From assembly GCF_028640845.1 (NCBI RefSeq), contig NC_080540.1, positions 216,425,300-216,489,299 on the forward strand: a DNA stretch of 64,000 nt, written 5' to 3'. A model generated the notes under the pieces. It was not told the DNA's origin. It saw nothing but the letters and a program-made list of their open reading frames with translations, and did not search any database. This DNA comes from Ahaetulla prasina. Taxonomy: Eukaryota > Chordata > Lepidosauria > Squamata > Colubridae. Position numbers and translations under genes: made by a program. Positions 22,165-33,337 of the stretch are shown here, piece after piece (the stretch's first letter is position 1; each line of letters opens with the position of its first letter).

Positions 22165-22390
22165 AGTCCGAAGACTCAGGACACTATGTCAAGCAATAGT
22201 CTTCATCCTATTTGTATATTTATATACAAAGTCAACTTATTGCCCCCAACAATCTGGGTCCTCATTTTACCTACCTTATAAAGGATGGAAGGCTGAGTCA
22301 ACCTTGGGCCTGGTGGGACTAGAACCTGCAGTAATTGCAGGCAGCTGTATTAATAACAGACTGTCTTACCAGTCTGAGCCACAGAGGCCC
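22165..22390 (-). mobile_element. tRNA-headed SINE with L2-type tail, inside L1
   Basis: Antisense order: GTCCGAAGACTCAGGACACT, AAGTCAACTTATTGCCCCCA, GGATGGAAGGCTGAGTCAAC, and the tRNA-like head GTCTGAGCCACAGAGGCCC. Same family as 37849-38120, 46790-47074 and 48812-49058. Confidence 0.8.
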
Positions 22391-22770
22391 AAATCAAATC
22401 AAATCTTTATTGTCAGTGCACAGTGCACAACATATGTGCAATGAAATTGGTTGAGCACGCTCAGTGCACCCCCCCAACACAGTACAACTCACAGTGAAGA
22501 CAGAAAATCCCTGACCCAATAAATCATATTAACAAAACACCCAGTCCTATTGCACCGGTGTGAACATGTTACACATTGCGCCGGCCCTGCAGTCCATCAT
22601 ACTACATAGTTATGATGTTATTTCTCATTCAGGAGTCTGACAGCCCACGGATAAAAACTGTTCTGCAGCCTGTTTGTATGGCTGGCTATACTTCTCTATC
22701 TCCTTCCCAATAGTAGGAGGGTAAAGAAGTGATGACCAGGGTGAGAGTCATCCCTAAGAATTTTCCACTT
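22391..22770 (-). mobile_element. Rex1-like LINE 3' fragment, inside L1
   Basis: Starts with a (AAATC)n antisense tail. The text TTTATTGTCAGTGCACAG and CAGGAGTCTGACAGCCCACG then AAACTGTTCTGCAGCCTG is typical, to my knowledge, of Rex1/Babar 3' regions. Non-coding here; the family name is tentative. Confidence 0.4.
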
Positions 22771-22979
22771 AAGATAAAAGAAAAGAAAGAAACAGAATAC
22801 TTTTTAACATGGGATATATTTTACCAATGGTTAACTAACAAAAACAGAGGTTAGAATTTAAAAAGAATTCAAAGAGATAAACACACTGTTCAGATAGACA
22901 TGGAATTTTTTATGTTTTTATAGAAAAAAAATGTACCAATAAAATATATATTTTTTTAAAAAAAGAAATCCAGTGTCAG

Positions 22980-23336
22980 ACCTGTCTCAGGTTAAACCTC
23001 TAAGTAAAAACAATCCTTGACTCCATTTGTTGAGAAAGGTATAGTTTACTAGAAGTCAAATGAATTTCAGTAATGTAAAGCCAGAATTTAAAAGTGTGCG
23101 CCAGAATCACCAAATCTAACTTTTCCTTCCCTTAGGTGCTTCCTCTTGCTGTCCCATGTCCGATCAAATTCAAAAAAAAAATGTGTTTAGAACGGTCACT
23201 TCAAGTGGAGGTTGGTATGCAGCTGGTTCCATTCGCAATCTGTTTACCTTGAAGCCACATCTCAGGGAGATACAGTGAACCTTTCATTTCCCTCGAAACC
23301 TCCCCCCCTTCCTATCCAGTCCACCCCCTAGATTGG
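22980..23336. other. No recognised feature
   Basis: Unique sequence following the L1 end. Confidence 0.4.
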
Positions 23337-23344
23337 CACTAGGC

Positions 23345-23828
23345 CAGGGGTTTGCAACCTTAAACACTCAAAGAGCCATTTGGGCCCATTTCCCACAGAA
23401 AAGATAACACCGGGAGCCACAAAACCTCGGTGGGCATGGCCAACTCAACGCCTCACCAGTCACATGACCCCCTAGCCATGCCTACCCAGCCGGTCATTAG
23501 AGCAGAGAACCGGTTGTTAAAGAACAACGGGAACCACAAAACCCTTTTGACATCTCTCTCTCTCTCTCTCCCTCCCCCTCCCTCTCTCTCCCTGTTTCTC
23601 TCTATGTCTCTCTCTTTCTCTCCTCCTCTCTCTGTATCTCTCTGTCTCTGCCCCAGCTACTTCTTCATCCCCTGCCATCACCCTTACCTTCTGAGGCCAG
23701 GTGAGGAGTGACTGGGAGGGGAGGGTGAGAGGTGGGGCCAGCCAGTGGTGGGATCATCCAATAGGGAGTCACAGCAGAGGGCCCAAAGAGCTGCATGCGG
23801 CTCCAGAGCCACAGTTTGCAGACACCTG
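23345..23828. mobile_element. hAT MITE, family G, with (TC)n core
   Basis: Left CAGGGGTTTGCAACC, right GTTTGCAGACACCTG; duplications CACTAGGC (23337-23344) and CACTAGGT (23829-23836), 7 of 8. The subterminal AAAGAGCCATTTGGGCCC faces GGGCCCAAAGAGCTGCATGC. A (TC)n tract fills about 23551-23660. Confidence 0.9.
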
Positions 23829-23839
23829 CACTAGGTGAT

Positions 23840-24890
23840 AGTGGCATGAGGTAGCATCTGATATCCAGAACAAATAGTGGACATCCACCCACTAATATCT
23901 TGGGAAGACATTATGTCAACCTGACCTATTTATCATCTGCTCCAAACAGAGACATTTATCCCAAGAAACTGTTCAGGATTAAATCATCTTTGTGTATGTG
24001 TACACACACCAATAAAAAGGGAGGGATAAATATATGGGATTTTTTTTCACATTTATTGGGGTGCTTAAAAATCTTATGCTTATAACCTCAGTTGCACTTT
24101 CAGTTTAACATCAGAACTGAAAATATTGTTTTTTGAATTGCCTTTCTCCTCCTCTTCTTTTTCCTTTTCTCTTTGCACCAGATGGTCTGCCTTGATTGTC
24201 TTTTTATGATCTATCTACAGGCTTGTAAAACTAAAATAAACAGTAAAAAAGAAAATCCAAATTCTCCACTGAGCAAGTTGAATCTTGCTGCTTGCATAAA
24301 TTATGCAAATTAAGCAGATTTTTGTTCATTTTGCATAATTAATTTTATCTTTATCACTGATGGAGGAGTACAGAAATATGCAGGGCACCTAAAACAATTT
24401 GTCCAGTCACTAGAAATCATTTACATTCCTCTGGCTTCTCGATTTTCACCTCACACTACCTGCTGTTCATGAATGTTATTGAGCTCACTTGTGAAACGTG
24501 TGATGTCCATGCTCGAATAGAGACTCACCAGGCCCTGAAACCTTCCGATCTTGTGTGTCCTCTCCCTTCGACTACCAGTCCAGATGGAGTAAGCAATGAG
24601 AAGAGCAAAGATGAAGAGTAATAATTGCTGAATGTTGTATTGTCTTCCTCTATCTGATTTGATGGTTTGGGAGCCATCATTAATTCATGTGGATGCATGG
24701 CCCAGTTATCCTTTCCCTCCCCCCGCTGGGCCGACAAGCCATAAAGGTTGGGGACAACTCTTCTAAAATATCCTCCCCATCCTAACTGTAAATTAGTTTT
24801 CCTTAGCTCGGAAAACAGGTTCTGGTGACCAAACTGTTGGATAGAAGCCCATCATCATTGGAGGAATTATGAGATTCATAAGGAGGACCC
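23840..24890. other. Unique DNA with a candidate conserved element
   Basis: No exon or repeat. The part 24260-24370 holds ATTATGCAAATTAAGC, with an octamer, and TTTTGCATAATTAATTTTAT, a dense cluster of POU and homeodomain-type words. Confidence 0.35.
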
Positions 24891-24895
24891 CAAAG

Positions 24896-25420
24896 CTGTT
24901 TTTTTTTACAAAAGGCAACTGGCCTTTCTTTATTTTTTCTTGAAGTTGTTTCACCTTTCATCCAAGAAGCTTCTTTAGTTCTGACAGAATGGTGGAAGAC
25001 GGAAGGATTTATGTTCCTTGCAGTCATCTGGTCATTAGCACTCTTTCTGAGAGTCATTGAGGCCACTTGGAGGTTTATCTGCCCCCTTAGGGTCACCTGA
25101 ATAGTGCAAATGGGTACCTTCTTGGAACTGCTTCAAGGACTGTGTCATAAATGTTGTCCACACTCATTTGCACTGTTCAAGTGACCCTGAGGGCGCAGAT
25201 AAGCCTCCAAGTGGCCTCAATGACTCTCAGAAAGAGTGCTAATGACCAGATGACTGCAAGGAACATAAATCCTTCTGTCCTCCACCATTCTGTCAGAACT
25301 AAAGAAGTTTCTTGGATAATAAGCTAAATGTCTTCAAGGAAAAACGAAGGCCAGTTGCCTTTTGAAAAAGCACCGTTGGGACAACCATGACCTGGATGAC
25401 TGAGAATCTCCATAGACTCA
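24896..25420. mobile_element. Penelope-like inverted pair (~208-bp arms)
   Basis: Arm 24905-25112 and arm 25166-25375 are inverted copies around a 53-bp spacer. Each carries AAAAGGCAACTGGCC, AAGAAGCTTCTTTAGTTCTG and TCATCTGGTCATTAGCACTC (or complement), followed at the outer right by GGGACAACCATGACCTGGAT. These words belong to a terminal sequence I associate with Penelope-like retroelements that carry a hammerhead ribozyme; both hammerhead cores here are damaged (CTAAAGA in place of CTGAAGA). No reverse transcriptase is present. Confidence 0.6.
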
Positions 25421-25654
25421 TAACGGAGGATGGTGAACTAGCTAGAATAAGATATGAGATTGAATGGGAAATATTACTTTTCTATATGTATTGGAAATAA
25501 ACATACATATTGAATGGGAAACACGTTATTTAATATGTGATTGAATGGGAAACACTACTTCTCTATCTAGAGTTGGAGAACTAAGCTTCACATAAAACTT
25601 GGACTGCTGAAAAATTTCATGAAAACAATGAACAAGGAAGGCAAAGGTTTTCGT

Positions 25655-26075
25655 TATTTAAGATAGATACTTCTAAGAATAACTGATGCCAACATTAAGG
25701 AAGGCATTCCTGTTGGTCCACAGATCAGATATGTCACGAATGATAAGAGTTTGAAGATTTGTTAATGGGGGCCAGAGAAAATTACCTGGAAAGCAATGAG
25801 GTGGTTGAGAATTTTCTTGGCAATTACACAGCGCCAAATTAAGTCACCCACTCAGCTGGGTGACAAACTTCTTACCACATACAAGGTCATGATGTTCAAT
25901 ATGTCACTGAACATTCATTTTCTGCATTCACTTGAACTTCTTTCCTGAAAATCCAGTCAGTGATGACCATAATGAAGGGTTTCACCAGGACATTCCCAGA
26001 AAAATAGTACCAGGGCAACTGGAATCCATCAATGTTAGCTTATTATTGTTGGATCTATTGGACATTGAGTACAAA
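25655..26075 (+). pseudogene. Decayed copy of an uncharacterised multicopy protein gene
   Basis: Several frames carry, in order, RITDANIKEGIPVGPQIR (25678-25732), VVENFLGN (near 25800), NIHFLHS then NFFPENPVSDDHNEGFHQDI (25911-25985), and YQGNWNPSMLAYYCW (26010-26055). To my knowledge this order (KEG.FVGPQIR, FLGN, HFLHSHL..FPEN, GERFHQD, YQG.W...ML.DYCW) occurs in a large family of unnamed, probably transposon-linked proteins in many animal genomes. Stops and frameshifts show the copy is dead. It lies 240 bp after the Penelope-like inverted pair. Function is not known to me. Confidence 0.6.
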
Positions 26076-26377
26076 TGAAAATCAACAGCAAAACACTTTT
26101 GGACCTGTTGAATTCATCGGAAATATTAAGCAATTATCGTTAAAAGTTAACTTCATATTTCTCAAGAGTCCTACTTGATACAGCCATTCTGAAATTATAT
26201 TCATGTTCCGTTTGAAAAAGTCTACCAAAATCACCAAAAGTTTATCAGGAAGCAAAGCTTTTAGGGGAAAAAACATTGCCCAGTGTGAAAGGAATGAATC
26301 AAGATTAAAATTAGGTAGGCCTCAAATTGAATTGCCATATATTATCAGTGCAAAGTAGAAAGATTTTGCAAGGATAA

Positions 26378-26640
26378 AAAATAGAATAGAACAGAACAGA
26401 ACAGAACAGAACAGAACAGAATAGGAATAGAATAGAATTTTTTATTGGCCAAGTGTGATGGACACACAAGGAATTTGTCTTAGTGCATATGCTCTCAGTG
26501 TACATAAAAGAAAAGATACCTTCATCAAGGTACAACACTTACAATACTTAATGATAGTCATAGGGTACAAATTTAACACTTAATGATACAACACTTAATG
26601 ATAGTCATAGTCAGCAAGACATACATCTGCTGAGGACTGT
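26378..26640 (-). mobile_element. LINE 3' end with (GAACA)n/(GAATA)n tail
   Basis: Antisense of the 19495 tail: a pentanucleotide array AGAACAGAACAGAACAG, then TTTTTATTGGCCAAGTGTGA and GTCTTAGTGCATATGCTCTC. Downstream CAACACTTAATGATAGTCAT is repeated two to three times, part of the same 3' UTR. Confidence 0.65.
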
Positions 26641-26644
26641 TAGA

Positions 26645-27026
26645 AATAAGGTATAAAAGAAGGAGATGAGGTCTAGTTCAACACCTTTGGCCTATAGCTG
26701 CCTTTACTGGACCAGCTATGACAGTGGACCTCATTGCAATGGGCTGTTAATGTAAGTTGTATTCTGTATGATGGCTTCCTCATGTTCAAATTGCTCATGA
26801 AAATAAACCTCTAATCTTAAAGTAAGATTTATTGCTTGTGATTTCCTCTTTGGGTTTTTTATTGGAATATTCTAATAACACCAGTATAATCTAAACAAAA
26901 AGGTAACGATACCATTCAGATTTTAATCTAGTAATGGGAAAAATGATGGAATTATAAAATTCACCTTTTCTTTGATATGAGTTTTAACAAGCCAAGCTAT
27001 TCCTTATCATCATCATCATCATCATC
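26645..27026. other. No recognised feature
   Basis: Unique AT-rich sequence; ends in a short (CAT)n at 27008-27026, where the next hAT element landed. Confidence 0.4.
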
Positions 27027-27034
27027 AAGCATCA

Positions 27035-27186
27035 CAGGGGTGGGTTCTACTTACCTTTACTACCGGTTCGCAACGGGAGCACGCGCAGAAGCCTCTTGAT
27101 GACATCGGAGTGGGTGGGCGGAGCCTCCCACCGGTTTTACTACCGGTTCTATCGAACCGGACAGAACCGGGAGCAACCCACCACTG
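27035..27186 (+). mobile_element. hAT MITE, family A (152 bp), best-preserved copy
   Basis: Ends CAGGGGTGGGTT and AACCCACCACTG; perfect duplications AAGCATCA at 27027-27034 and 27187-27194. Inside, TTTACTACCGGTTCGC, GATGACATC, GTGGGCGGAGCCTCC and TTTTACTACCGGTTC, then AACCGG words in inverse sense. Confidence 0.97.
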
Positions 27187-27194
27187 AAGCATCA

Positions 27195-28585
27195 TCATCC
27201 TTCAGGGACCGTCATATCCTTAAGTGTCATTTTGAAAAGTGAAATTTGAATTACTATTTTTTGCTCTCCTGTTGTTTGCTGATCACCTGCATAAACAGCT
27301 AACCAATATTCCAGCTGCAGAATCATTTCACATTACATTTAATTAACATTTCCCTTAGGCCTGTTAATTTGTTGTGCCACACCTTTGTTCACTCAAGTCT
27401 CTTTAATATGCTAATCATATAGACAGCTCACAAGGAAAAAAAAAAGAATGCAATACTTTGCCAGTGGATGCAGAGGAAAATGAGCACTATACAGAGGAAG
27501 GATGTATTCTTACATTAGCAAGGACCTCAAAATTGGTATCCTTCATCAAGCTCTAAACCATAGGTAGGTACTTTCTGTAGTGCTACCATATTTGAGCTTC
27601 AAAAATCTGAATGATTATGGGATGGTAGCAAAACCATAAAATTCTCAAGACATCTTGGCTACCATCTAGTGGTCATCTGGATTTTTGCAGCACAAATAGA
27701 ATAGCTATAACATATGGAGAAAGACTGGTTTTTACTTTCAAGAGATAGGTGGAAATACCTAATGCAGTCATTTTTTCTCTTAGTTATAAGCATCCATTAT
27801 GACTTCATTTTATTTAATTATTTATTGATATCACACCTTTATTATTTTTATAAATAACTCAATCCCTTCCACCTTCATCACTTTTATATCTAAATAGAAC
27901 CTCAAATATTTAAATTTTTCGATAAGGGAAAGATGCTTTAACGAAAGCTGTGTTCAGCTGGATTCTCAAAATATTCCTCCTTCCCTCCCTCTCTTCCATA
28001 TTATACTGCATTGCATTTATAATAAATTAAATTCAGTTTAATTTACAATAATTCAGTACATTCTTGCATTAATATTGAAATCTGTTAAAGAAAAATATTT
28101 TTCTCGTCATTTAAAATAGTGAGAACCCAGATTCTAAATATAATCTTGGTGGACATTGGTACCAGAACAAGTTCTAAAGCATGATGTGGCTGTTTAAGTA
28201 TGAGGAGATACCAGATGGCCATGGCTACACTATGAAATTGAATATACAGACACATAAGCTGCAAGCTGATTTTTCCAAATAGATATGCCCATATAAGGAT
28301 AATGTATAGAGGGCTGGCCAGCCAATCTAGGAGTGAACAATTTATTGGCGGAAAAACTAACAGAGCAGCAATGAGCCTCAAAGGTGCTTTCATAATTATA
28401 GTTAAACAATCTTATCTTTTAATTATATCTGTAAAGTTATAAAGAGAGACTAATAAATTTTATTTCTACATATATTTTTTTTTAATCTGAAGTTTGAATA
28501 TAGATCTTAACAGGTGGTACTGGGTTCATTAGAACTGGGTTCTAAAGTTGATCTGGGATATGAAGGATCAGGATTTGCATGGGAG
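27195..28585. other. Unique DNA, one candidate conserved element
   Basis: The stretch 27255-27430 has GATCACCTGC, CATTTAATTAACATTTCCC and TTTAATATGCTAATCATATA, a composition like conserved regulatory DNA. The rest is plain AT-rich sequence. The 102-residue minus-strand frame at 28085-28393 has no motif and is likely chance. Confidence 0.35.
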
Positions 28586-28589
28586 ACCT

Positions 28590-29330
28590 TCTCATTTATT
28601 TTATTTTATTTATTTTTCATCAAGCATGTATTCTATGACAGATACAAGTGTAAACATAATTATAAATACATGTAAAGAGTATGAATAAAAGAAAACATTA
28701 GGACAGGGACGGTAGGCACGCTGGTGCGCTTATGCATGCCCCTTATAGACCTCTTAGGAATGGGGTGAGCTCTACAGTAGACAGTCTAAGGTAAAAGTTT
28801 TGGGGATTTGGGGAAGAAACCACAGAGTCAGGTAGTGCTTTCCAGGCATTGACAACTCTGTTACTGAAGTCGTATTTTCTGCAGTCTAGTTTGGATCGGT
28901 TTACCAGGGGTTTGTATCTATTGTGTGCTCTTGTATTGTTTTGGTTGGAGCTGAAGTATTCATTGGCTGGTAGGACATTGTAGCAGATGATTTTATGTAG
29001 TATGCTTAGGTCAGACTGAAGACGGCAAAGTTCTAAGTTGTCTAAACCCAAAATTTTGAGTCTGGTGGCATAAGGTATTTTGTTGCGAGCAGAGGAGTGG
29101 AGGACTCTTCTTGTGAAATATCTCTAGACTTGTTCAATTGTATTAATTTCCGATATGCAGTATGAGTTCCAGACAGATGAGCTCTATTCAAGAATTGGTC
29201 TGTCTTAGTTTGCAGTTCAATATTACCAGAGAAGAAACTATGCAAGAAAATACAGCAGGGTGTTGGGTAGACTGGAAAACCAACAAGCAAACCCAGAAGC
29301 AATAACAAAATTGCTTCCATATAGTATTAC
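28590..29330 (-). mobile_element. L3-like LINE, ORF2 end and 3' tail
   Basis: Two overlapping minus-strand frames carry the C-terminus: SSTPLLATKYLMPPDSKFWV, then LCRLQSDLSILHKIICYNVL, RAHNRYKPLVNRSKLDC and STVELTPFLRGL before the stop at 28743. The 3' UTR has CAGGGACGGTAGGCACGC and a T-rich tail near 28590-28615. One frameshift near 29045. 5' truncated. Confidence 0.88.
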
Positions 29331-29334
29331 CATC

Positions 29335-30800
29335 AAGAAAACTGCATGGAAATCTTTGGATGACTTTATTTACTTTACTTACTTAAGTAGGATTCAATAA
29401 AAACAGGTATCTCTCTGTGAAATTGCCAATATACTCCCAAATGTTTATTTTTCTTTTGTGCTATTTCTGTTTTATGCAGCTTTTTTGTCCTTATGTTCCT
29501 TTTTCCCCCCTTTCCAATGTTTTGTTGATTACTGTTCTGTTTAAAAAGCATTTAAACTCCAATCAAAATAATCTGTCACTAACGTACTCCGTGAGTTTTA
29601 AAGGACTGCAGCTCTTTTTGAAACATTTCTACAAGGTAGAGTGTGAATATTATTCACAATTTCATGCCAATCTAGAAATTTACCAGAGTTTTGACATCTG
29701 GGGCATAAGGAAGTCTAATATTCTTAGCTACACAATCACAAATATAGACAACATTAGTTTTTCACCTTCTGTTTAACATCTTTGTTAATGTTAACTTGGC
29801 TGGAAGTAACTCTTAACTGTTTGAATCTTCTTTAGCAGTAAGGTAGCATAATATAACAGATACGAAACATTATTTATTATACATTCCTTGTAATCTAAAC
29901 AAGAATTCAGAACAAATCCAACCTTGCTTTTATGTTACAGGATATTTGCCCTAATTCCAAAGCATTCCTCATCCCTGTTCCTCTTTTTCTAAATAAACTG
30001 AGAAATTGAAGAGGGAAGCACTTGATCAATTAGGCAAACCTAAATCTCAAAAGTGATTCTAGATCTTAACTGAACGGCTATTTATTCATAATATTTTTTT
30101 ATACTTTTTGGCTCAGACCACATTAGAAAACCAAGAGAGAAATAATGTAACAAAAGGACTGAACTTGGAATAAAAACAAGAATTAAGACAATGGATAAAA
30201 TCATTGTGAAATACTTGATTAAAAGATGCATTTTTATTATTTATTGCTATTATATTAAACTTTAGAAGAATAAAATTTATATGTACAGTACGTACTGTAT
30301 CAGTTCAATGTAATGTAACTAAAAAATTAAACATTAAGATAAGAAGGAAGAGGGGAAGATGTGTAAAACAATAGAAAAAAATCCCAAATAAAAATCTATC
30401 GATAAATTGCTGAAATGTTTTCCTGCTTGCCTTTTTCTTGAGGTTTTTTTTTTTAAAGAGAGAATTCAAATGTTGAAAAATAACTTAGATCAGCAATCAG
30501 ATATCGATCTCACCTGCAAGCAGCCTAGGATGATTCTTTTAGCCAATTCTCATGCCAATAAAATCCACAATTATTGATGTCCTGATAGTTTTCACATACT
30601 AGGAATAATACCAGGATAGTCTATGTGGAAGAATAATACGCATTCAAGCTCTATGAGTTAATGGTCCATGCCCCAGCTTTTGAATTGTAACTTCACTGCT
30701 AGATAATTGCAGCTCTTATAAAGCATTCTCTATGGTATTTAATATAAATAAAACCAACTTTCTTTTTTTCATGCAAGACCACATGAAACTAACTTCAAAA
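29335..30800. other. Unique AT-rich DNA
   Basis: No exon or repeat recognised. The 119-residue plus-strand frame at 29417-29776 is hydrophobic at its start but has AT-driven composition and no motif; I do not call it. A 16-bp palindrome TACAGTACGTACTGTA sits at 30284-30299. Confidence 0.4.
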
Positions 30801-30803
30801 TAC

Positions 30804-31530
30804 AGGTTGTCCTAGACCTAGACACTTGTTTAGCAATTGTTCAAAGTGATGACAAGGCTGGGACAACAGGTCCTCAAGTTCTAGCTGTCACAACATTCCC
30901 ACAGTCATGGTATCATGATCCAGGGGCTAGTTGACTGGTTCACAATTGCAGTGCTGCAGAGTTGTACTGTCACATAATCACCATTTGTAACCTTTACTGC
31001 TGTCTTCTGACAAGTGAACTCAATGGAGAAGCCAACAAGACAGGGGTGAAATCCAGCAGGTTCTGACAGGTTCTGGAGAACCAGCAGTGGAAATTTTGAG
31101 TAATTCGGAGAACCAGCAAATACCACTGCTGGCTGGCCCCAGAGTTGGGTGGGAATGAAGTTTTTAGAATATCCTTCCCCCAGGAGTGGGGAGGGAATGG
31201 GGATTTTGCAGTATCCTTCCCCTGGAGTGGGATGGGAATGGAGATTTTGTAGTATCCTTCCCCTGCCACATCCACCAAGCCACATCCACCAAGTCAGAAC
31301 CAATAGTGAAAAAAATTGGATTTCACCACTGCAACAGGAAGTCGCAAATGTGATCATGTGAGGTTGCACTTAAGCATGACAACCAGAAGGGCCAGAACAG
31401 CTAAGCAGGACAGTCATGTGACGCCATGCTTTACAATTGTGTCACTTAGTGATGTCACACTTTATGAACTCATCACTTAGTGATAGAAATTCCAGTTCCA
31501 ATTACCATTATTAACCAAGGTACTGGTAGG
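30804..31530 (+). mobile_element. Degenerate family I element, interrupted
   Basis: Left CAGGTTGTCCTAGACCTAGA followed by TTGTTTAGCAATTGTTCAAA resembles the 55334 element's end; GTGATCATGTGA and a TCACTTAGTGAT motif follow the inserted hAT copy. The right end is near 31530 and poorly preserved. Confidence 0.45.
31041..31331 (-). mobile_element. hAT MITE, family B (291 bp)
   Basis: Ends CAGGGGTGAAATCC and GGATTTCACCACTG; duplications CAACAAGA (31033-31040) and CAACAGGA (31332-31339), 7 of 8. Three antisense units of the 41-bp motif (about 31145-31265). Confidence 0.93.
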
Positions 31531-31606
31531 GACCTTCCATAAATTCTACGAGAACAAGACATTTAGGCTTGTATTCCAGAAATTACATAAATAATCAGTA
31601 GTAATT

Positions 31607-31830
31607 TAGCAATTGCAATAGCACTTAAGTCTTATATACTGCTTCACATCCTTTACAGCCTTCTCTAAGCAGTTTACAGAGTCAGCATATTGCCCTCAGC
31701 AATCTGGGTCCTCATGTTACCGACCTTGGAAGGATGGAAGGCTGAGTCAACCTTGAGCCTGGTGAGATTCGAAGTGCCAAATTGCAGGCAGCTGGCAGTC
31801 AACAAATAGCCTGCAGTACTGCATTATAAC
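31607..31830 (-). mobile_element. tRNA-headed SINE, GTCAACC-core family
   Basis: Antisense AATAGCACTTAAGTCTTATA, TTTACAGAGTCAGCATATTG, CAATCTGGGTCCTCATG, GGAAGGATGGAAGGCTGAGT. Confidence 0.75.
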
Positions 31831-31839
31831 CAGCTGTTT

Positions 31840-32630
31840 TTCAACTTCATGTAAAAAGGGTTCCTGGCTTAATTTCTTCAGACCTCCAGCTGTGGTAGGT
31901 CTTCAGAAACAACAATCGCATATGAGTTAGAGGTCAAAAACTAAACATTAAATAAACTGCCCAGGAAGCACTCTGTGAAAAATCAAGCTTTTTAAAAATT
32001 CTATATGTTTTTAAAACATGAGTTTATCCTATAATTAATAACATTAGGAAAATCAGTTTACCAAAGAACACAATTATTTACTATTTTGCTTATATTCTTC
32101 CATAATGTAAGGTTTTTTTTAATATATGATTCAATGTGATACAATGGATAAAGCAGAAATTTAGAAAACCAGGTTCATGTAGTACTATCTTTAGCTATCA
32201 GGAAACCTGAAATGCTGGCACTGTCCTGAGAGGAACCATTTTTATGAATTACATTGTGAAATGCATTTATATATAGTAAAAAATATTATCAACTGAGAAC
32301 ATATTTTGAGACGTGAGAAAAAATGGACTGATTTAAAATGTATTGGAAATGGCATATTCTAACATTAAAAATGAATGCTTTTCTACATTCAATAACAATC
32401 AATCCCTTAATGAAGGGACAGGAAAATTAAATTACCCAGACTGGTAATCATATTGCTTCATAGAATCAAGGATTTATATGATCCCAGCATTGTTAGACAT
32501 TATAATTTCTCTTGATTAAAAGCTATTTCTTGGTGGTACATACATAGAAACCTTTACTGCAAAGAAGATGCAGTTTAGCTCATATATAATTACAAATGGG
32601 CTGTGCCATCAAAGTATTATGAAGTCCTGA
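31840..32630. other. No recognised feature
   Basis: AT-rich unique sequence; no repeated family visible. Confidence 0.4.
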
Positions 32631-32635
32631 TGTCA

Positions 32636-32680
32636 CACTTGGCCAATAAAGAATATTCTATTCTATATTCTATTCTGATA
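32636..32680 (+). mobile_element. LINE 3' tail scrap, (TTCTA)n
   Basis: CACACTTGGCCAATAAAGAA followed by TATTCTATTCTATATTCTAT; same 3' terminus as 19495-19685. Confidence 0.6.
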
Positions 32681-32684
32681 TACT

Positions 32685-33335
32685 GAAAGGCCAGAGGTCC
32701 ATCAAGATGAGGACTCATCCAAAAAAATTTGCTGCCAGAAATGAAGGACAAAACAATACCCCACCCCCTTGCTATTTCTGTATACAGAAGTTGGCTGGAA
32801 CCAAAAATTCAATCTTGCATACTGGCAACAGGGCAGCTTAATCTACTTAATTCCTTGGGAATCTCATTTCACCACATCTCTTTCGCTGCCCAACTCTGCC
32901 ACATAAGGTTTGCCACCTAATCCTACTTGCTAATAGCCTTATTTCTAATCACAATGACCCCAAAAGTAGGGTACGCTATGTATGGATAGGCTCTGCTCTG
33001 ATTTCAAAACCAGGTTGATTCAAATGCACCTATTTCAAAAGCATCAAGCTGAGTTGAGTTGAAGGTGGTGCGATGATTCAGAAAAGCAATTAAATTTGGA
33101 GAATGAATCAAATCACCTTCAAATCAGTTGTATGAATCCAGGTTTTGCTCAGTGCTAATAACGATCGTTTGTTATAAGCTAATGGAGAGAAGGGTGAACT
33201 ATTAATAATATTAATGGTCAGTTATGCCTCAAATGTAGAAAGATTAGTGAGTTTGTGCAATTCATTCAGGAAAAAAAATTGCTCACAGCTACACTGTGGA
33301 TGGAAACAAAGCAAGGAGACAATCACTAAGGAGGT
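32685..33335. other. No recognised feature
   Basis: Unique sequence. The frame at 32729-32920 has no motif. Confidence 0.4.
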
Positions 33336-33337
33336 GT

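Larger units (their letters stand above)
21340..22975 (+). mobile_element. L1 LINE, ORF2 C-terminus and 3' end, interrupted three times
   Basis: Pieces 21340-21682, 21905-22160 and 22771-22975 join as one L1 tail. Motifs in order: an L1 C-terminal region with YKMFYRWHLPPAQ and SYYHMGWTCPKAK (near 21640), WLERMIKQHIDLKPEIFLLG (near 21930), LECAEMDRLTIQF (near 22130), and YFLTWDIFYQWLTNKNRG (near 22800), then a 3' UTR with AATAAAATA at about 22940. One in-frame stop lies near 21585. Interrupted by a hAT copy, a SINE and a Rex1-like fragment. Inactive. Confidence 0.85.

Noticed and set aside
25655..26075. Functional gene for the multicopy protein
   Set aside because: At least two stops and frame changes between adjacent motifs; only a relic.
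29417..29776. 119-residue plus-strand ORF with hydrophobic start
   Set aside because: AT-driven composition, no domain, no promoter or splice context; probably chance.
30284..30299. 16-bp palindrome TACAGTACGTACTGTA
   Set aside because: Short enough to occur by chance in AT-rich DNA of this length.
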